DNA of 64,000 nucleotides, from assembly GCA_964540755.1 (NCBI GenBank), contig CAZIOB010000191.1, positions 1 to 64,000 of the forward strand, given 5' to 3'. Origin of the DNA: JAAYJR01 sp964540755 (GTDB taxonomy: Bacteria; Bacteroidota; Bacteroidia; Bacteroidales; Prolixibacteraceae). A model generated the notes under the pieces. The model was not told the origin of the DNA and ran no database searches. It saw nothing but the letters and a program-made list of their open reading frames with translations. Numbering within the stretch: the stretch's first letter is position 1; every line of letters begins with the position of its first letter. The position numbers and the translations under genes were made by a program. Positions 1-9,503 of the stretch are shown in pieces.

Positions 1-72
1 CAAGAGTATGATTAAAACTCATGCGAGTTCCATATGATACCTTTGAAAATAATTAATTTTAATCATATGAAA
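1..72 (+). promoter_or_regulatory. Twin promoter/leader repeat, copy 1
   Basis: These 72 bases match the complement of 29117-29188 at 68 of 72 positions without gaps, and both copies end in ATGAAA of a gene start. Positions 38-45 read TACCTTTG, a TAnnTTTG -7 element, and one of the four differences falls on an n position of it. Inverted arms lie at 7-17/57-67 (11 bp) and 31-38/62-69 (8 bp), with an AACT-N8-AGTT dyad at 16-29. The differences (20, 25, 30, 40) spare all these arms. The repeat may continue left of the window. Shared regulation of the two genes is inferred. Confidence 0.7.
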
Positions 73-1353
73 ATATTGATGTTTGGATGGGAATTTCCGC
101 CTCATATTTCAGGAGGATTAGGAACAGCCTGCTACGGGCTCACTAAAGAGCTTGCCAGACTAAAAAATATTGAGTTACTCTTTGTAGTTCCAAAATCATT
201 TGGCGACGAAGATCAGTCGTTGGTTAAACTCATTGGCGCTAATAACATCCCTGTTGCAAGAAAGGAAGTAATATTGGGCAAGGAAGAAAAAATAGAAATG
301 CTTGAAGTACAATCTGAGATTATCCCTTATGTGACCGAAAAAGAATTTTGGAATCTAAAAAAGAAAAATCACCCTGCCAGGGCTCGTTTTGTCAGAACCG
401 AAAAGGAATTAAAAATTAACTTCACAGGGGGATATGGCCCGGGCCTGATCGATGAAATAAAAAATTATGCACTAGTAGCTGAAATAATTGCTCATGAAAA
501 TAACTTTGATTTAATACATGCACATGACTGGCTGGCCTATCCCGCGGGTATTGCTGCAAAAAATTTTTCAAACAAGCCCCTGGTGATACATGTTCATGCA
601 ACCGAATTTGACAGAAGCGGCGACAATGTAAATCCTGTTGTTTATTCAATCGAACGGGAAGGAATGGAAACTGCAGATAAAATTATTGCCGTAAGTAATT
701 TCACCAGGCAGACAATCATTGATAAATATGGTATTACACCGGGAAAAATTGAGACAGTTTACAATGCTGTTGAACCTCTTACTGATAAACAAAAAATAAA
801 ACTAAAAAAAGGATTCAGAGAAAAGGTAGTCTGTTTCCTTGGACGCATAACAATGCAAAAAGGCCCTGAATATTTTATCGAAGCTGCATATCTGGTGCTC
901 AGGAAAATGAACAACGTAAGATTTGTGATGGCAGGAAGCGGGGATAAGATGAACGAAATGATCGCCAGGGTTGCACATCTTGGTATAGCTGATAAATTCC
1001 ATTTTACAGGTTTCCTGAAAGGTATCAATGTTTACCATATGCTCCAAATGTCTGACGTAATTGTAATGCCTTCCGTGTCAGAACCTTTTGGAATTGTTCC
1101 GCTTGAAGCCATACAGGCAGGTATCCCCGTAATAATATCCAATCAGTCAGGAGTATCGGAAATACTCAGTAATGCAGTTAAGATTGATTTCTGGGATACC
1201 TTTGCAATAGCTGATGCTATTTACGGATTGCTTAATTATCCTGCTCTTTCAACATATCTTAAAAAATCCGGTAAACATGAAGCAGATAGTTTCAGATGGA
1301 ATCTAGCGGCAAATCATGTACAGGAAATTTATAAATCCCTTTTAAAAAATTAA
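67..1353 (+). CDS. GT4 glycosyltransferase, glycogen-synthase-like
   Basis: A cytoplasmic GT-B glycosyltransferase of 428 residues, probably extending alpha-1,4-glucan from a nucleotide sugar. It starts with the synthase-like GWEFPPHISGGLG nucleotide-binding loop. It has IHAHDW before the hinge, FLGRITMQKGPEYFIEA at the start of the C-domain, and EPFGIVPLEAIQAGIPVI as the E-x7-E donor site. An in-frame ATG at 34 would add 11 residues, but it lies upstream of the likely -7 box at 38-45, so I start at 67. The GH57 gene follows after 21 bp and glgP after that. In Bacteroidetes this enzyme usually sits in such a glycogen cluster. The exact acceptor is inferred. Confidence 0.85.
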   Translation: MKILMFGWEFPPHISGGLGTACYGLTKELARLKNIELLFVVPKSFGDEDQSLVKLIGANNIPVARKEVILGKEEKIEMLEVQSEIIPYVTEKEFWNLKKKNHPARARFVRTEKELKINFTGGYGPGLIDEIKNYALVAEIIAHENNFDLIHAHDWLAYPAGIAAKNFSNKPLVIHVHATEFDRSGDNVNPVVYSIEREGMETADKIIAVSNFTRQTIIDKYGITPGKIETVYNAVEPLTDKQKIKLKKGFREKVVCFLGRITMQKGPEYFIEAAYLVLRKMNNVRFVMAGSGDKMNEMIARVAHLGIADKFHFTGFLKGINVYHMLQMSDVIVMPSVSEPFGIVPLEAIQAGIPVIISNQSGVSEILSNAVKIDFWDTFAIADAIYGLLNYPALSTYLKKSGKHEADSFRWNLAANHVQEIYKSLLKN

Positions 1354-1374
1354 TTTTAGAAGAACTGAAAAATC

Positions 1375-2703
1375 ATGAAGTCGATCTGTTTATTCTTTCA
1401 GGTGCATCAACCACTTAGACACCGCCGTTACAGATTTTTTGATATCGGTAATGATCATTATTATTACGATGATTACACCAATGAAACAACAATCAAAGAT
1501 CTTGCGAAAAAAAGTTATCTTCCTGCAAATAACCTGTTTTTGAAACTGGCTAAAGAACTAAAAGGTAAATTCAGGGTAGCCTTCTCAATTTCAGGTGTTG
1601 CCCTGGAACAGTTTGAACTTTACGCTCCTGAGGTTATCAGATCATTTCAAAAACTTTCTAATACAGGTTGCGTTGAATTTTTATCAGAAACATGGTCTCA
1701 TTCACTCTCGTCTCTAAGCGACAAAACCACTTTTGAACAGCAGGTAAAACTGCATGAAAAACGTATTAATGATCTTTTCGGACAAAAACCAAAAATATTC
1801 CGGAATACAGAAATGATATATTCAGATAATATCGGAGCGCACGTTTACAAAATGGGTTACAAAGGCATTCTTACAGAGGGCGCCAGGCACGTACTCGGCT
1901 GGAAGAGCCCCAACTTCCTTTATGTAAATGCTGTTAACCCGAGATTAAAAGTACTTATGCGGAACTTCAAACTCAGCGATGATATAACATTCCGTTTTTC
2001 AAATACAAACTGGTCAGAATACCCACTGACGGCAGACAAATATTTTTCGTGGCTTAATAATCTCGGCTCCCGGGAAGAAATAATTAACCTGTTCATGAGC
2101 TATGAATCACTTGGAAGCCGTCAGCCAAAAGAGAGCGGAATATTTGATTTTATAGAACATCTGGTAAAAAAGATTGTTAATAGCGACAAACTAAGATTGT
2201 TAACACCTTCTGAAGTTATTAAAGAGCTGCAGCCTGAGTCAATAGTAAATGTTCCGAATCCTATATCATGGGCTGATGAAGAGCGTGATCTTACTGCCTG
2301 GCTTGGTAATGAGATGCAGAAAGAAGCATTTGAAAAATTATATGCTGCAGGCCGGCGTATGCACAATTGTACCGACGATAAATTAGTCAGGGAGTGGAAC
2401 TTTCTCCAGACAAGTGACTATTTCTATTATATGTCAACCAAACTGTTTTCAGACAGTAAGATTCAAAGCTATATAAATCCGTTCGACTCACCCTATGAAG
2501 CATTTATAAATTATATGAATGTTCTCAGCGATTTTATTACAAGGCTCGATAGTTTTTACGGTAAAATGAAACCGGCAGAAAGAATAACAGCGCTCAATAA
2601 AATAGTAAATGAAAAAGAGAAAAAAATTAAAGAGCTGGAATCTGAATTAATGCTCCTCCGAAAAACAAAGCGTCAAAAAAAACAGAAAAAAGATAAAAAT
2701 TAA
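1375..2703 (+). CDS. GH57 alpha-amylase-like protein
   Basis: A GH57 family protein of 442 residues, expected to act on alpha-glucan in the cytoplasm with the flanking synthase and phosphorylase. Region 1 is FQVHQPLRHRRYR near residue 10. The FRNTEMIY segment carries E146 at the family nucleophile position. In the segment where active GH57 enzymes have an acid/base aspartate, this protein reads FMSYESLG with S242 at the expected Asp. Degenerate GH57 'alpha-amylase-like' proteins are known in Bacteroidetes, so it may be inactive, may use another residue or may bind glucan. The tail from about 405 is lysine-rich and probably coiled coil. No signal peptide is seen. Confidence 0.85.
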   Translation: MKSICLFFQVHQPLRHRRYRFFDIGNDHYYYDDYTNETTIKDLAKKSYLPANNLFLKLAKELKGKFRVAFSISGVALEQFELYAPEVIRSFQKLSNTGCVEFLSETWSHSLSSLSDKTTFEQQVKLHEKRINDLFGQKPKIFRNTEMIYSDNIGAHVYKMGYKGILTEGARHVLGWKSPNFLYVNAVNPRLKVLMRNFKLSDDITFRFSNTNWSEYPLTADKYFSWLNNLGSREEIINLFMSYESLGSRQPKESGIFDFIEHLVKKIVNSDKLRLLTPSEVIKELQPESIVNVPNPISWADEERDLTAWLGNEMQKEAFEKLYAAGRRMHNCTDDKLVREWNFLQTSDYFYYMSTKLFSDSKIQSYINPFDSPYEAFINYMNVLSDFITRLDSFYGKMKPAERITALNKIVNEKEKKIKELESELMLLRKTKRQKKQKKDKN

Positions 2704-3095
2704 TATAAATCCTGTTTATTTTGCCACCTGATTATAAAAAATAAAACCAGTCTGACAATACATGAATCATTACCTGTGGATAAGTAAAACTGCATCAGTA
2801 TTTTATGCCGTAATTTTATAAAAATATTTAATGAATGTAATGTGAAAGTGAGGAACTAATCGCCTTGTCTGCCTGATACAGTGAGGCAGAGTTCCATGAG
2901 TCCTCAAATTTTTTATTAATTAATTTACAAATAATTATAAAATTTTAAACACATGAAACCTCCATGAGGGTGAATTAAATTTTAATGGTGCCCTCACAAA
3001 AAAGAATGAATATAAGTTTTGATTGAAATGAAAATTTAAAAAACCTTGACTGACTAACAAATTGATTTATAAACATTTAATTTAATTATATAAAC
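2704..3095. other. Non-coding stretch before glgP
   Basis: This 392-base AT-rich gap holds no ORF with coding character. I see a short TGCCT/AGGCA hairpin near 2868-2888 and no clean TAnnTTTG box. It presumably contains the glgP promoter, but I cannot point to it. Confidence 0.5.
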
Positions 3096-5672
3096 ATGAA
3101 ACCAGAAGACAAAAAAGATATTGCCAGAATAGAATATCAGGACCCTGTTTGGAAAAAAATAATTGTAGAGTCATACCTCCCCGACAGTCTGGCTCCTCTG
3201 AATGAACTCTCAAAGAATCTTTGGTGGTCATGGAACTGTGAGGGGCGTAATCTCTTTGAGCTTATAGATGCAAAACTTTGGAAAGAACATGCCGAAAATC
3301 CGGTTTCAATGCTTGCCGAAGTGAGTTACCAACGCTTCAGGGAGTTGGAGGAAGATGCCTATTTCACCTCTGAAATGAATAAAGTTTACAGGCAGTTCAG
3401 GCAGTATATGGACGAGAGAAGAGAACTAAAAAGACCTCAGATAGCCTATTTCAGCATGGAGTACGGACTGCATGATTCCCTGAAGATATATTCGGGCGGA
3501 CTGGGAATCCTGGCTGGCGATTATCTGAAAGAGGCCAGTGATATGAAAGTTGATATGATAGGTATAGGGCTTCTTTACCGGTACGGTTATTTCAGACAGG
3601 TATTGAATCTTCACGGGGAGCAGATGGCAAACTATGAATTCCAGGATTTTTCAAAAATACCTGTACAGCCGGTAAAAGATAATAACGGTGAATGGATGAA
3701 GATCGAGGTTGATTTTCCGGGACGAAAAGTAATTGCCAATATACTACTGGTTAATATCGGCTCGGTTAAACTTTACCTTCTCAACTCGGACCTTCCCGAA
3801 AATATGGATCAGGACAGATATGTCACTCACCACCTCTATGGCGGCAACAACGAGAACCGCCTGAAACAGGAAATACTCCTGGGAATAGGAGGAATAAAAG
3901 TTTTGAATAAGCTGGGTTACAATCCTGATATTTATCATTGCAATGAAGGGCATTCCGCTTTTATCGGGTTGGAAAGAACAGCAAATCTTATAGAGAAACA
4001 GGGGCTTAATTTTGCTGAAGCCAGGGAGGTCGTGCGGTCATCAACAGTATTTACAACTCACACACCTGTGCCGGCAGGCCATGATTCATTTCATGATGAC
4101 CTGTTCAAAATATATATGGAAGGCTTTCCATTAAGACTGGGAATTAGCAGGGAAGAGTTCGAAATGCTCGGTAAGGTATCATTAAAGGATAATTACTTCA
4201 ATATGAGTTATCTTGCATGTAATCTCTCGCAGGGTATTAACGGCGTAAGTAAACTCCATGGCGAAGTCTCCAAATCTGTTCTTAAATCATTGTTCAGAGG
4301 ATTCCTCGAAGAGGAGCTGGAAATCGGATATGTTACCAACGGGGTCCACTATTATACATGGACTGCCGAAGAATGGAAAGATTTGTATAAAGAATATTTT
4401 AGTGAACAGTTTCCTGAAAATCAGCTTGACTATGAAGTATGGGACCATATTTACCAGGTGCCTGACGAAAAAATATGGGAATTACGAAAAACACTGCGTT
4501 CCAAAATGATTAATTATTTTAAGGATAGGCTTTCTGACAACTGGATAAAGAGAAATGAAAATCCTAAATTAATTACCGAAGTTAAGCAGAAACTGAATCC
4601 CGATGCCCTTACCATTGGCTTTGCCAGAAGATTTGCCACTTATAAAAGAGGATATCTCATTTTCAGAAATCTTGAAAGATTGTCGAAAATAGTCAATAAC
4701 AAGGAGTGCCCGGTGCAATTTATTTTTGCAGGTAAAGCACATCCGGCAGACAAAGAAGGCCAGGAACTGATAAAATATATTGTTGAAATATCCAAGCGTC
4801 CCGAGTTCAGGGGAAAGATCCTGTTTATACAGAACTACGATATTAGTCTTGCAAAGAAGTTACTCCAGGGCGTTGACGTCTGGCTTAATACCCCTACCCG
4901 TCCACTTGAAGCATCAGGGACAAGCGGACAAAAAGGGATAATGAACGGCACGCTTCATTTTTCTGTTCTTGACGGATGGTGGGTTGAAGGGTATCGTAAG
5001 GATGCCGGATGGGCATTACCGGCTGAAAGGGCATATGATGTGCAGGATTTCCAGGACGACCTTGATGCTGAAACAATATATAATATTCTGGAAGAAGAAA
5101 TTATAAAAACTTTCTATGACAGGAATAAAGATGGCGTACCAATTGAATGGATAGATTATATTAAAAACACAATTGCTCTTATAGCTCCTCATTTCACTAC
5201 CGGAAGGATGATGAAAGATTATCATGAAAGATATTATCTGCCTCAGTATAAAAGACATGGCAGCATAATAAACGAGAACTTCAAATGGGCAAAAGAACTT
5301 GCTGCATGGAAGCAAAGAATATATTCATTATGGGATGATATTGAAGTTAGAAAAATAGAGATCCCTGATGAGATGAATCAGCTCCTGAAGATAGGAAAAG
5401 AATATCCGATCAGAGTGAAACTGGATCTGAAAGGACTTGCTCCGCATGAGGTCGGTATAGAGCTTATAGTAACGGAAAACGCAGACAATGAAGTCCCCGG
5501 CATCTTGAAAAAACTTGATTTTGAACAAGAAACAAATGAAGGACCGGTATGTTACTACAAACTGAATTACAGTCCGCTGCACCCTGGAACATTCAATTAC
5601 GGCATTAGAGTATATCCAAAAAATGACGGACTCCCCCACCGCCAGGATATAAAACTTGTAAAATGGTTGTAA
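3096..5672 (+). CDS. glgP: Alpha-glucan (glycogen) phosphorylase
   Basis: GT35 phosphorylase releasing glucose-1-phosphate from alpha-1,4-glucan with pyridoxal phosphate. The 858 residues match the bacterial form that carries an N-terminal DUF3417-like segment (LNELSKNLWWSWN near residue 36). The YFSMEYGL and IYSGGLGILAGDYLKEASD core motifs follow. The PLP site is EASGTSGQKGIMNG with K613 as the Schiff-base lysine. The ATG is preceded by a long AT-rich leader. With the upstream synthase and GH57 genes it forms a glycogen turnover set on one strand, though the 392-bp gap suggests its own promoter. Confidence 0.95.
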   Translation: MKPEDKKDIARIEYQDPVWKKIIVESYLPDSLAPLNELSKNLWWSWNCEGRNLFELIDAKLWKEHAENPVSMLAEVSYQRFRELEEDAYFTSEMNKVYRQFRQYMDERRELKRPQIAYFSMEYGLHDSLKIYSGGLGILAGDYLKEASDMKVDMIGIGLLYRYGYFRQVLNLHGEQMANYEFQDFSKIPVQPVKDNNGEWMKIEVDFPGRKVIANILLVNIGSVKLYLLNSDLPENMDQDRYVTHHLYGGNNENRLKQEILLGIGGIKVLNKLGYNPDIYHCNEGHSAFIGLERTANLIEKQGLNFAEAREVVRSSTVFTTHTPVPAGHDSFHDDLFKIYMEGFPLRLGISREEFEMLGKVSLKDNYFNMSYLACNLSQGINGVSKLHGEVSKSVLKSLFRGFLEEELEIGYVTNGVHYYTWTAEEWKDLYKEYFSEQFPENQLDYEVWDHIYQVPDEKIWELRKTLRSKMINYFKDRLSDNWIKRNENPKLITEVKQKLNPDALTIGFARRFATYKRGYLIFRNLERLSKIVNNKECPVQFIFAGKAHPADKEGQELIKYIVEISKRPEFRGKILFIQNYDISLAKKLLQGVDVWLNTPTRPLEASGTSGQKGIMNGTLHFSVLDGWWVEGYRKDAGWALPAERAYDVQDFQDDLDAETIYNILEEEIIKTFYDRNKDGVPIEWIDYIKNTIALIAPHFTTGRMMKDYHERYYLPQYKRHGSIINENFKWAKELAAWKQRIYSLWDDIEVRKIEIPDEMNQLLKIGKEYPIRVKLDLKGLAPHEVGIELIVTENADNEVPGILKKLDFEQETNEGPVCYYKLNYSPLHPGTFNYGIRVYPKNDGLPHRQDIKLVKWL

Positions 5673-5724
5673 ATAATTCCTTTAAAGAAACTATTTATCA
5701 CTTTAAAATTATATCATAAAAAAT

Positions 5725-6432
5725 ATGAACAGTTACAAACGGATTCTTTTAAAACTGAGTGGCGAATCCTTAGCCGGTTCTCAAAAATCAGGCATCGACG
5801 ATATCCGGCTTAAAGTTTATGCAAAACAAATCGCTGAAGTAGCTAATATGGGTGTCCAGATAGCCATAGTGGCAGGTGGCGGTAATATTTTTCGGGGAAT
5901 AAACCAATCTTCTGCCGGCATCGAAAGGGTTACAGGCGATCAGATGGGAATGCTGGCAACAGTGATAAACAGTCTGGCATTAGCAGCTGCATTAAGTAAA
6001 TTCAATACAAAATCAAAAGTTTTCACCTCAATACGAATGGAACCGGTTGGAGAATTTTATACAAAACAAAAAGCAATAGATTCTTTGTCAAAGGGAGAAA
6101 TTGCAATAATAGCTGGGGGCACGGGGAATCCGTATTTTACGACTGATACAGCAAGTGTATTGAGGGCATTGGAAACAGAAGCCGACATCATGCTGAAGGG
6201 GACACGGGTTGACGGCGTCTTTTCTGCGGATCCCGAAAAAGACCCTGATCCGGAAAAATTTGACAAAATAAGCTTCGACGAGGTTTATGCAAGGCAACTA
6301 CGGGTAATGGATTTAACAGCATCAACACTCTGCAGGGAAAATAATCTGCAGGTACTTGTTTTTAATATGGATAAAGAAGGTAATCTTAAAAAAATAATTG
6401 AAGGTAAAAATACAGGCACATTGATATATTAG
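5725..6432 (+). CDS. pyrH: UMP kinase
   Basis: Bacterial UMP kinase of the amino-acid-kinase fold, phosphorylating UMP to UDP with ATP. The 235 residues are normal length. It shows the N-terminal LLKLSGESLAG phosphate loop, VAGGGNIFRG, and the DTASVLRALETEAD and GVFSADPEKDP segments of the nucleotide sites. It lies 53 bp after glgP and is followed by frr, the usual pyrH-frr pairing, though here with a 99-bp gap and a separate promoter-like box. Confidence 0.97.
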   Translation: MNSYKRILLKLSGESLAGSQKSGIDDIRLKVYAKQIAEVANMGVQIAIVAGGGNIFRGINQSSAGIERVTGDQMGMLATVINSLALAAALSKFNTKSKVFTSIRMEPVGEFYTKQKAIDSLSKGEIAIIAGGTGNPYFTTDTASVLRALETEADIMLKGTRVDGVFSADPEKDPDPEKFDKISFDEVYARQLRVMDLTASTLCRENNLQVLVFNMDKEGNLKKIIEGKNTGTLIY

Positions 6433-6489
6433 TGGATTTTATGGTTATAAAAATGAAGAAAAAAAATTTTCGTATTATTATATTTTTTT

Positions 6490-6497
6490 TATATTTG
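6490..6497 (+). promoter_or_regulatory. Candidate -7 element for frr
   Basis: TATATTTG matches the Bacteroidetes TAnnTTTG consensus 35 bp before the frr ATG. No convincing -33 TTTG lies 19-21 bp upstream. Confidence 0.45.
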
Positions 6498-6531
6498 TTG
6501 GTATTCTGTTAGTTAATTCAATACTAAATCA

Positions 6532-7095
6532 ATGCTGGAAGAAGTAAATTTTGTTATAGACCACTGCAGGGAAAAGATGGAGGCTGCAATAGATCATCTT
6601 GAAAAACAATTATTACACATCAGGGCAGGAAAAGCATCCCCTTCTATGCTCGACGGAGTTGTTGCGGAATATTATGGTGCTTTAACTCCACTCAATCAAA
6701 TTTCAAATATCAGCACTCCCGATGCAAAAACCATAGCCATTCAGCCATGGGAAAAAGGATTAATACCGGTAATTGAAAAGGCTATTCTTGCAGCAAATCT
6801 GGGATTCAATCCGGAAAATAACGGGGAAATTATTCGCATTAATATACCTGCTCTCACTGAAGAGCGGAGAAGACAACTTGTCAAACAGGTCGGCAGAGAA
6901 GGAGAAACTGCAAAAATCAGTATCCGTAATGCAAGAAAAGAAGCAAATGAAAATTTAAAAAAACTGTTAAACGAAGGATTATCTGAAGATATGGAAAAGG
7001 ATGCAGAAGAAGAAGTTCAGAACCTGACGGATAGTTACAGTAAAAAAGTGGATAAATTGATAAAAGTTAAAGAAGAAGATATAATGACAATATAA
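6532..7095 (+). CDS. frr: Ribosome recycling factor
   Basis: Splits post-termination ribosomes together with EF-G. At 187 residues it is full length. It has the HIRAGKASPSMLDG segment, the central beta domain (PDAKTIAIQPWEK) and the R-rich helix RRRQLVKQVGREGETAKISIRNAR. A rho-independent terminator follows 53 bp downstream. Confidence 0.97.
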   Translation: MLEEVNFVIDHCREKMEAAIDHLEKQLLHIRAGKASPSMLDGVVAEYYGALTPLNQISNISTPDAKTIAIQPWEKGLIPVIEKAILAANLGFNPENNGEIIRINIPALTEERRRQLVKQVGREGETAKISIRNARKEANENLKKLLNEGLSEDMEKDAEEEVQNLTDSYSKKVDKLIKVKEEDIMTI

Positions 7096-7148
7096 TTATT
7101 TCTAGTTTTCTATTTTCTGAACATTGTTTAATTGTTTTCATGGCTTTG

Positions 7149-7180
7149 AGGCAGCTTACAGAAGCTGCCTTTTTCCTTTT
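7149..7180 (+). terminator. Rho-independent terminator after frr
   Basis: Perfect 9-bp stem AGGCAGCTT/AAGCTGCCT with an ACAG loop, followed by TTTTCCTTTT. It closes the glgP-pyrH-frr transcription unit. Confidence 0.85.
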
Positions 7181-7189
7181 AACAAACAG

Positions 7190-7219
7190 GCGCCCGGCAG
7201 AAAAAAAACTACCGGGCGC
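7190..7219. terminator. GC-rich hairpin between convergent genes
   Basis: Stem GCGCCCGG/CCGGGCGC surrounds an A-rich loop (T-rich on the minus strand). On the minus strand CTGTTTGTT follows, so it may terminate the operon that ends at 7250. The U-tract is weak. Confidence 0.45.
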
Positions 7220-7249
7220 TTGAAAATACAGAACAGGCAAAATTAATAA

Positions 7250-7519
7250 TTACCTGGAATCCTTTTGCTTGTTTTTCTTCTTCTTCATGAAATAATAAAC
7301 AATCCCGACAAGTATCACAACTACAATCACAATAATCACTACTAAAGTTCCGGAACCTGATCCCTTGCCGGTTTCAGTCATTAACTCCTGCTCCATATAT
7401 GCGCTGTCCTGTACACCCAGGTTATCAAGATAAGTTCCCTCATCCTGAGCTTTCAACAACATTGGCAAATTCATAATGCCAAAAAACAGTGAACAAATAA
7501 CTCTTTTTAATGTTTTCAT
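7250..7519 (-). CDS. Small single-pass membrane protein, unknown
   Basis: An 89-residue protein that I do not recognise. Residues 1-24 look like a signal peptide ending KAQ. A short acidic exposed stretch follows, then a GSGSG linker, one strong membrane segment at about 58-78 made of V/I/L, and a basic KKKKNKQKD tail. This predicts a type I topology with the acidic part outside the cytoplasm. It starts 31 bp after the GT-C gene on the same strand, so it probably shares that operon. Confidence 0.6.
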   Translation of the reverse strand: MKTLKRVICSLFFGIMNLPMLLKAQDEGTYLDNLGVQDSAYMEQELMTETGKGSGSGTLVVIIVIVVVILVGIVYYFMKKKKNKQKDSR

Positions 7520-7550
7520 AATTCAATTTTTTTTTAAAGATAAGCAATAA

Positions 7551-9503
7551 TTATTTCAATTTTGCAGATAATTCATTATAAAGCTCTTTACCAGGCTTAT
7601 AATAAGGATTTATTTTTAAAAGTTTATTAATTACCTCAATTGATTCTTCATATTTTTCTTCATTGTAAAACCATTTTGCCTCTAATAATAAGAAAGGTTC
7701 GTAACAGGGAAAAATTTCTTTACCTTTGTTCAGGTAGTAATTAAAACGTTTAATGTCACCTTCTTTCAATTTTGTTTTAGCGAGATTCACATATAACCAG
7801 AGATTATTGGGTTCCCTTTGCATGGCCTTTTCCAACAATTCCGCTGCTGATTCCAGGTCTCCCTCCTTTAAGGCACGTATTCCATTAATATCAGAATTAT
7901 CTCTTCGTTTTACCAAGACTGCCAGCGGATTGCCCCGGTGGTAAAAAATTTTAACAATCCCGTCCGGTTGCCACAAATCATTTTTCAATAAGTGAGGATG
8001 GATATAATTAATGCCAAACAGTCCGTAATCCCATTCCTGCGCACTACGCTCGAGGAACCGGGTATATTGATATTTTATATTGGGATGTCCGTAAAAATAA
8101 TTATCCAGGTTGCAATTCATAGCAACGGTAATTTCCTTTGATCCTGCTATACTGATCATATATTCTGCAGGTTCCTTCATTCCATGGAAATAATAATCAT
8201 ATTCATAATCGGACCAGGCATTTCTGTTTCCCCCGGCAAAAGCATTAAAATATATATAATCGGCAGGAAAAGTAACAAACTGATGTCTGAAAGGCCAGGC
8301 CAGCAATAAAAGAAACAGACCGGAAATCCCGTAAGCTATAACTTTTCTGTTAAGGAATATTTGTTTTATAAGAGTATATATTCCGATTACAGACAATATT
8401 GCCAAGGGAGGCAGTATAAAAAGCATTTGCCTTAAACCACTGTACAGGTTTGAGCCGATAGCGACAACATATATAGGAGGGAATAAAAAAGAGAATAAAA
8501 CCAAGCCTTTCAGAAGCAGGCTGTTATTATATGATGTTTTATTTATGATCTCTTTTATGTAAAAACAGAGAAAAATTAAAAAGCCTGACAAAACAAACAA
8601 AGGAGTAGAAATAAGTATCCATTTTGGCAAATAATGCCAGGGTAAATAAGCGCTCCAGATCATTTCACCTTCAAATATCTGTCGAATACTAACAGAATAG
8701 TGCTCCATTAAATTCAGACTTTTCAATGGATTTACAAAGACATTTTGTAAGGCATAAGGCCAGAACAGCAATCCTCCGAAATAACCTGTTATCAATATAA
8801 CAGCGCCTTGTCCCGCCAGTTTTGATAAAAACGATTTTGATAAAATAATCTCTTTATAGCAAATAAAATTAAGGGTAAAGAACAAGATCAGGAAAAATCC
8901 AAGGAAGGCAAACAGTATCAACCCGCCAATCCTTACCGATATAGTGAAAGCAATTGCTATTCCCAGGGAGAGAGCGGTTTTCCAACGTGGCGAAGGTAAT
9001 TCTTCAAGATATAAAATTATAAAATAGATAGCGGCAAGATAACCGGTTGCAAAAGGTATGTCCTTAAGGTTTCCGAATGCCTGGCCGGCAAGGCGGGGCA
9101 TAAAGGCTAAAGCAAGGACGCCTGCCACAGCTGCTATCCATGAGCCTGAAAGTCTTCTTGTTATCAATCCGCCGAAAAACAAAAGAAGTCCGAAACAAAG
9201 AGCTCCTGTGTAATGCCTTAGGAGAAATTCGTCACTGACTTTAAAGACCCTGCTTACAAGCGCTGTTATGTTATCGACCGACTGGCCGTAATATTTAAGG
9301 TTACTCCTGGGGGTATTAAAACAGGACTTGTCTTCTCCCCCGGTAAAATACCAGTTAACCACTTTTTTTGCGTGTGGAAAATGCAGTTGCTCGTCAACAT
9401 TAACAGCAGCCTTAGGAGCCATAACAACCAGACCTGCATAAATAACCAGCAGGGTAATAATGAAAATATTTTTCGAAAGTAATATTTGCCGTAAACTATT
9501 CAT
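7551..9503 (-). CDS. GT-C membrane glycosyltransferase with C-terminal TPRs
   Basis: A polytopic protein of 650 residues with about eleven membrane segments, resembling the ArnT/PMT (GT39/GT83) class that takes sugars from polyprenyl phosphates. After the first membrane helix comes VDEQLHFPHA, matching the acidic catalytic loop of this class. From about residue 555 there are TPR-like repeats (GDLESAAELLEKA, EEKYEESIEVINKLLKINP). The reading frame extends to an ATG at 9569, but the ATG at 9503 overlaps the stop of the upstream GT2 gene by 8 bp and begins at the first helix, so I prefer it. The GT2 partner probably makes its lipid-linked donor. The acceptor is unknown. Confidence 0.75.
   Translation of the reverse strand: MNSLRQILLSKNIFIITLLVIYAGLVVMAPKAAVNVDEQLHFPHAKKVVNWYFTGGEDKSCFNTPRSNLKYYGQSVDNITALVSRVFKVSDEFLLRHYTGALCFGLLLFFGGLITRRLSGSWIAAVAGVLALAFMPRLAGQAFGNLKDIPFATGYLAAIYFIILYLEELPSPRWKTALSLGIAIAFTISVRIGGLILFAFLGFFLILFFTLNFICYKEIILSKSFLSKLAGQGAVILITGYFGGLLFWPYALQNVFVNPLKSLNLMEHYSVSIRQIFEGEMIWSAYLPWHYLPKWILISTPLFVLSGFLIFLCFYIKEIINKTSYNNSLLLKGLVLFSFLFPPIYVVAIGSNLYSGLRQMLFILPPLAILSVIGIYTLIKQIFLNRKVIAYGISGLFLLLLAWPFRHQFVTFPADYIYFNAFAGGNRNAWSDYEYDYYFHGMKEPAEYMISIAGSKEITVAMNCNLDNYFYGHPNIKYQYTRFLERSAQEWDYGLFGINYIHPHLLKNDLWQPDGIVKIFYHRGNPLAVLVKRRDNSDINGIRALKEGDLESAAELLEKAMQREPNNLWLYVNLAKTKLKEGDIKRFNYYLNKGKEIFPCYEPFLLLEAKWFYNEEKYEESIEVINKLLKINPYYKPGKELYNELSAKLK

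Noticed and set aside
1..72. RNA switch from the alternative hairpins 7-17/57-67 and 31-38/62-69
   Set aside because: The -7 box at 38-45 puts the transcript start after the upstream arms, so DNA operator sites are more likely than an RNA switch.
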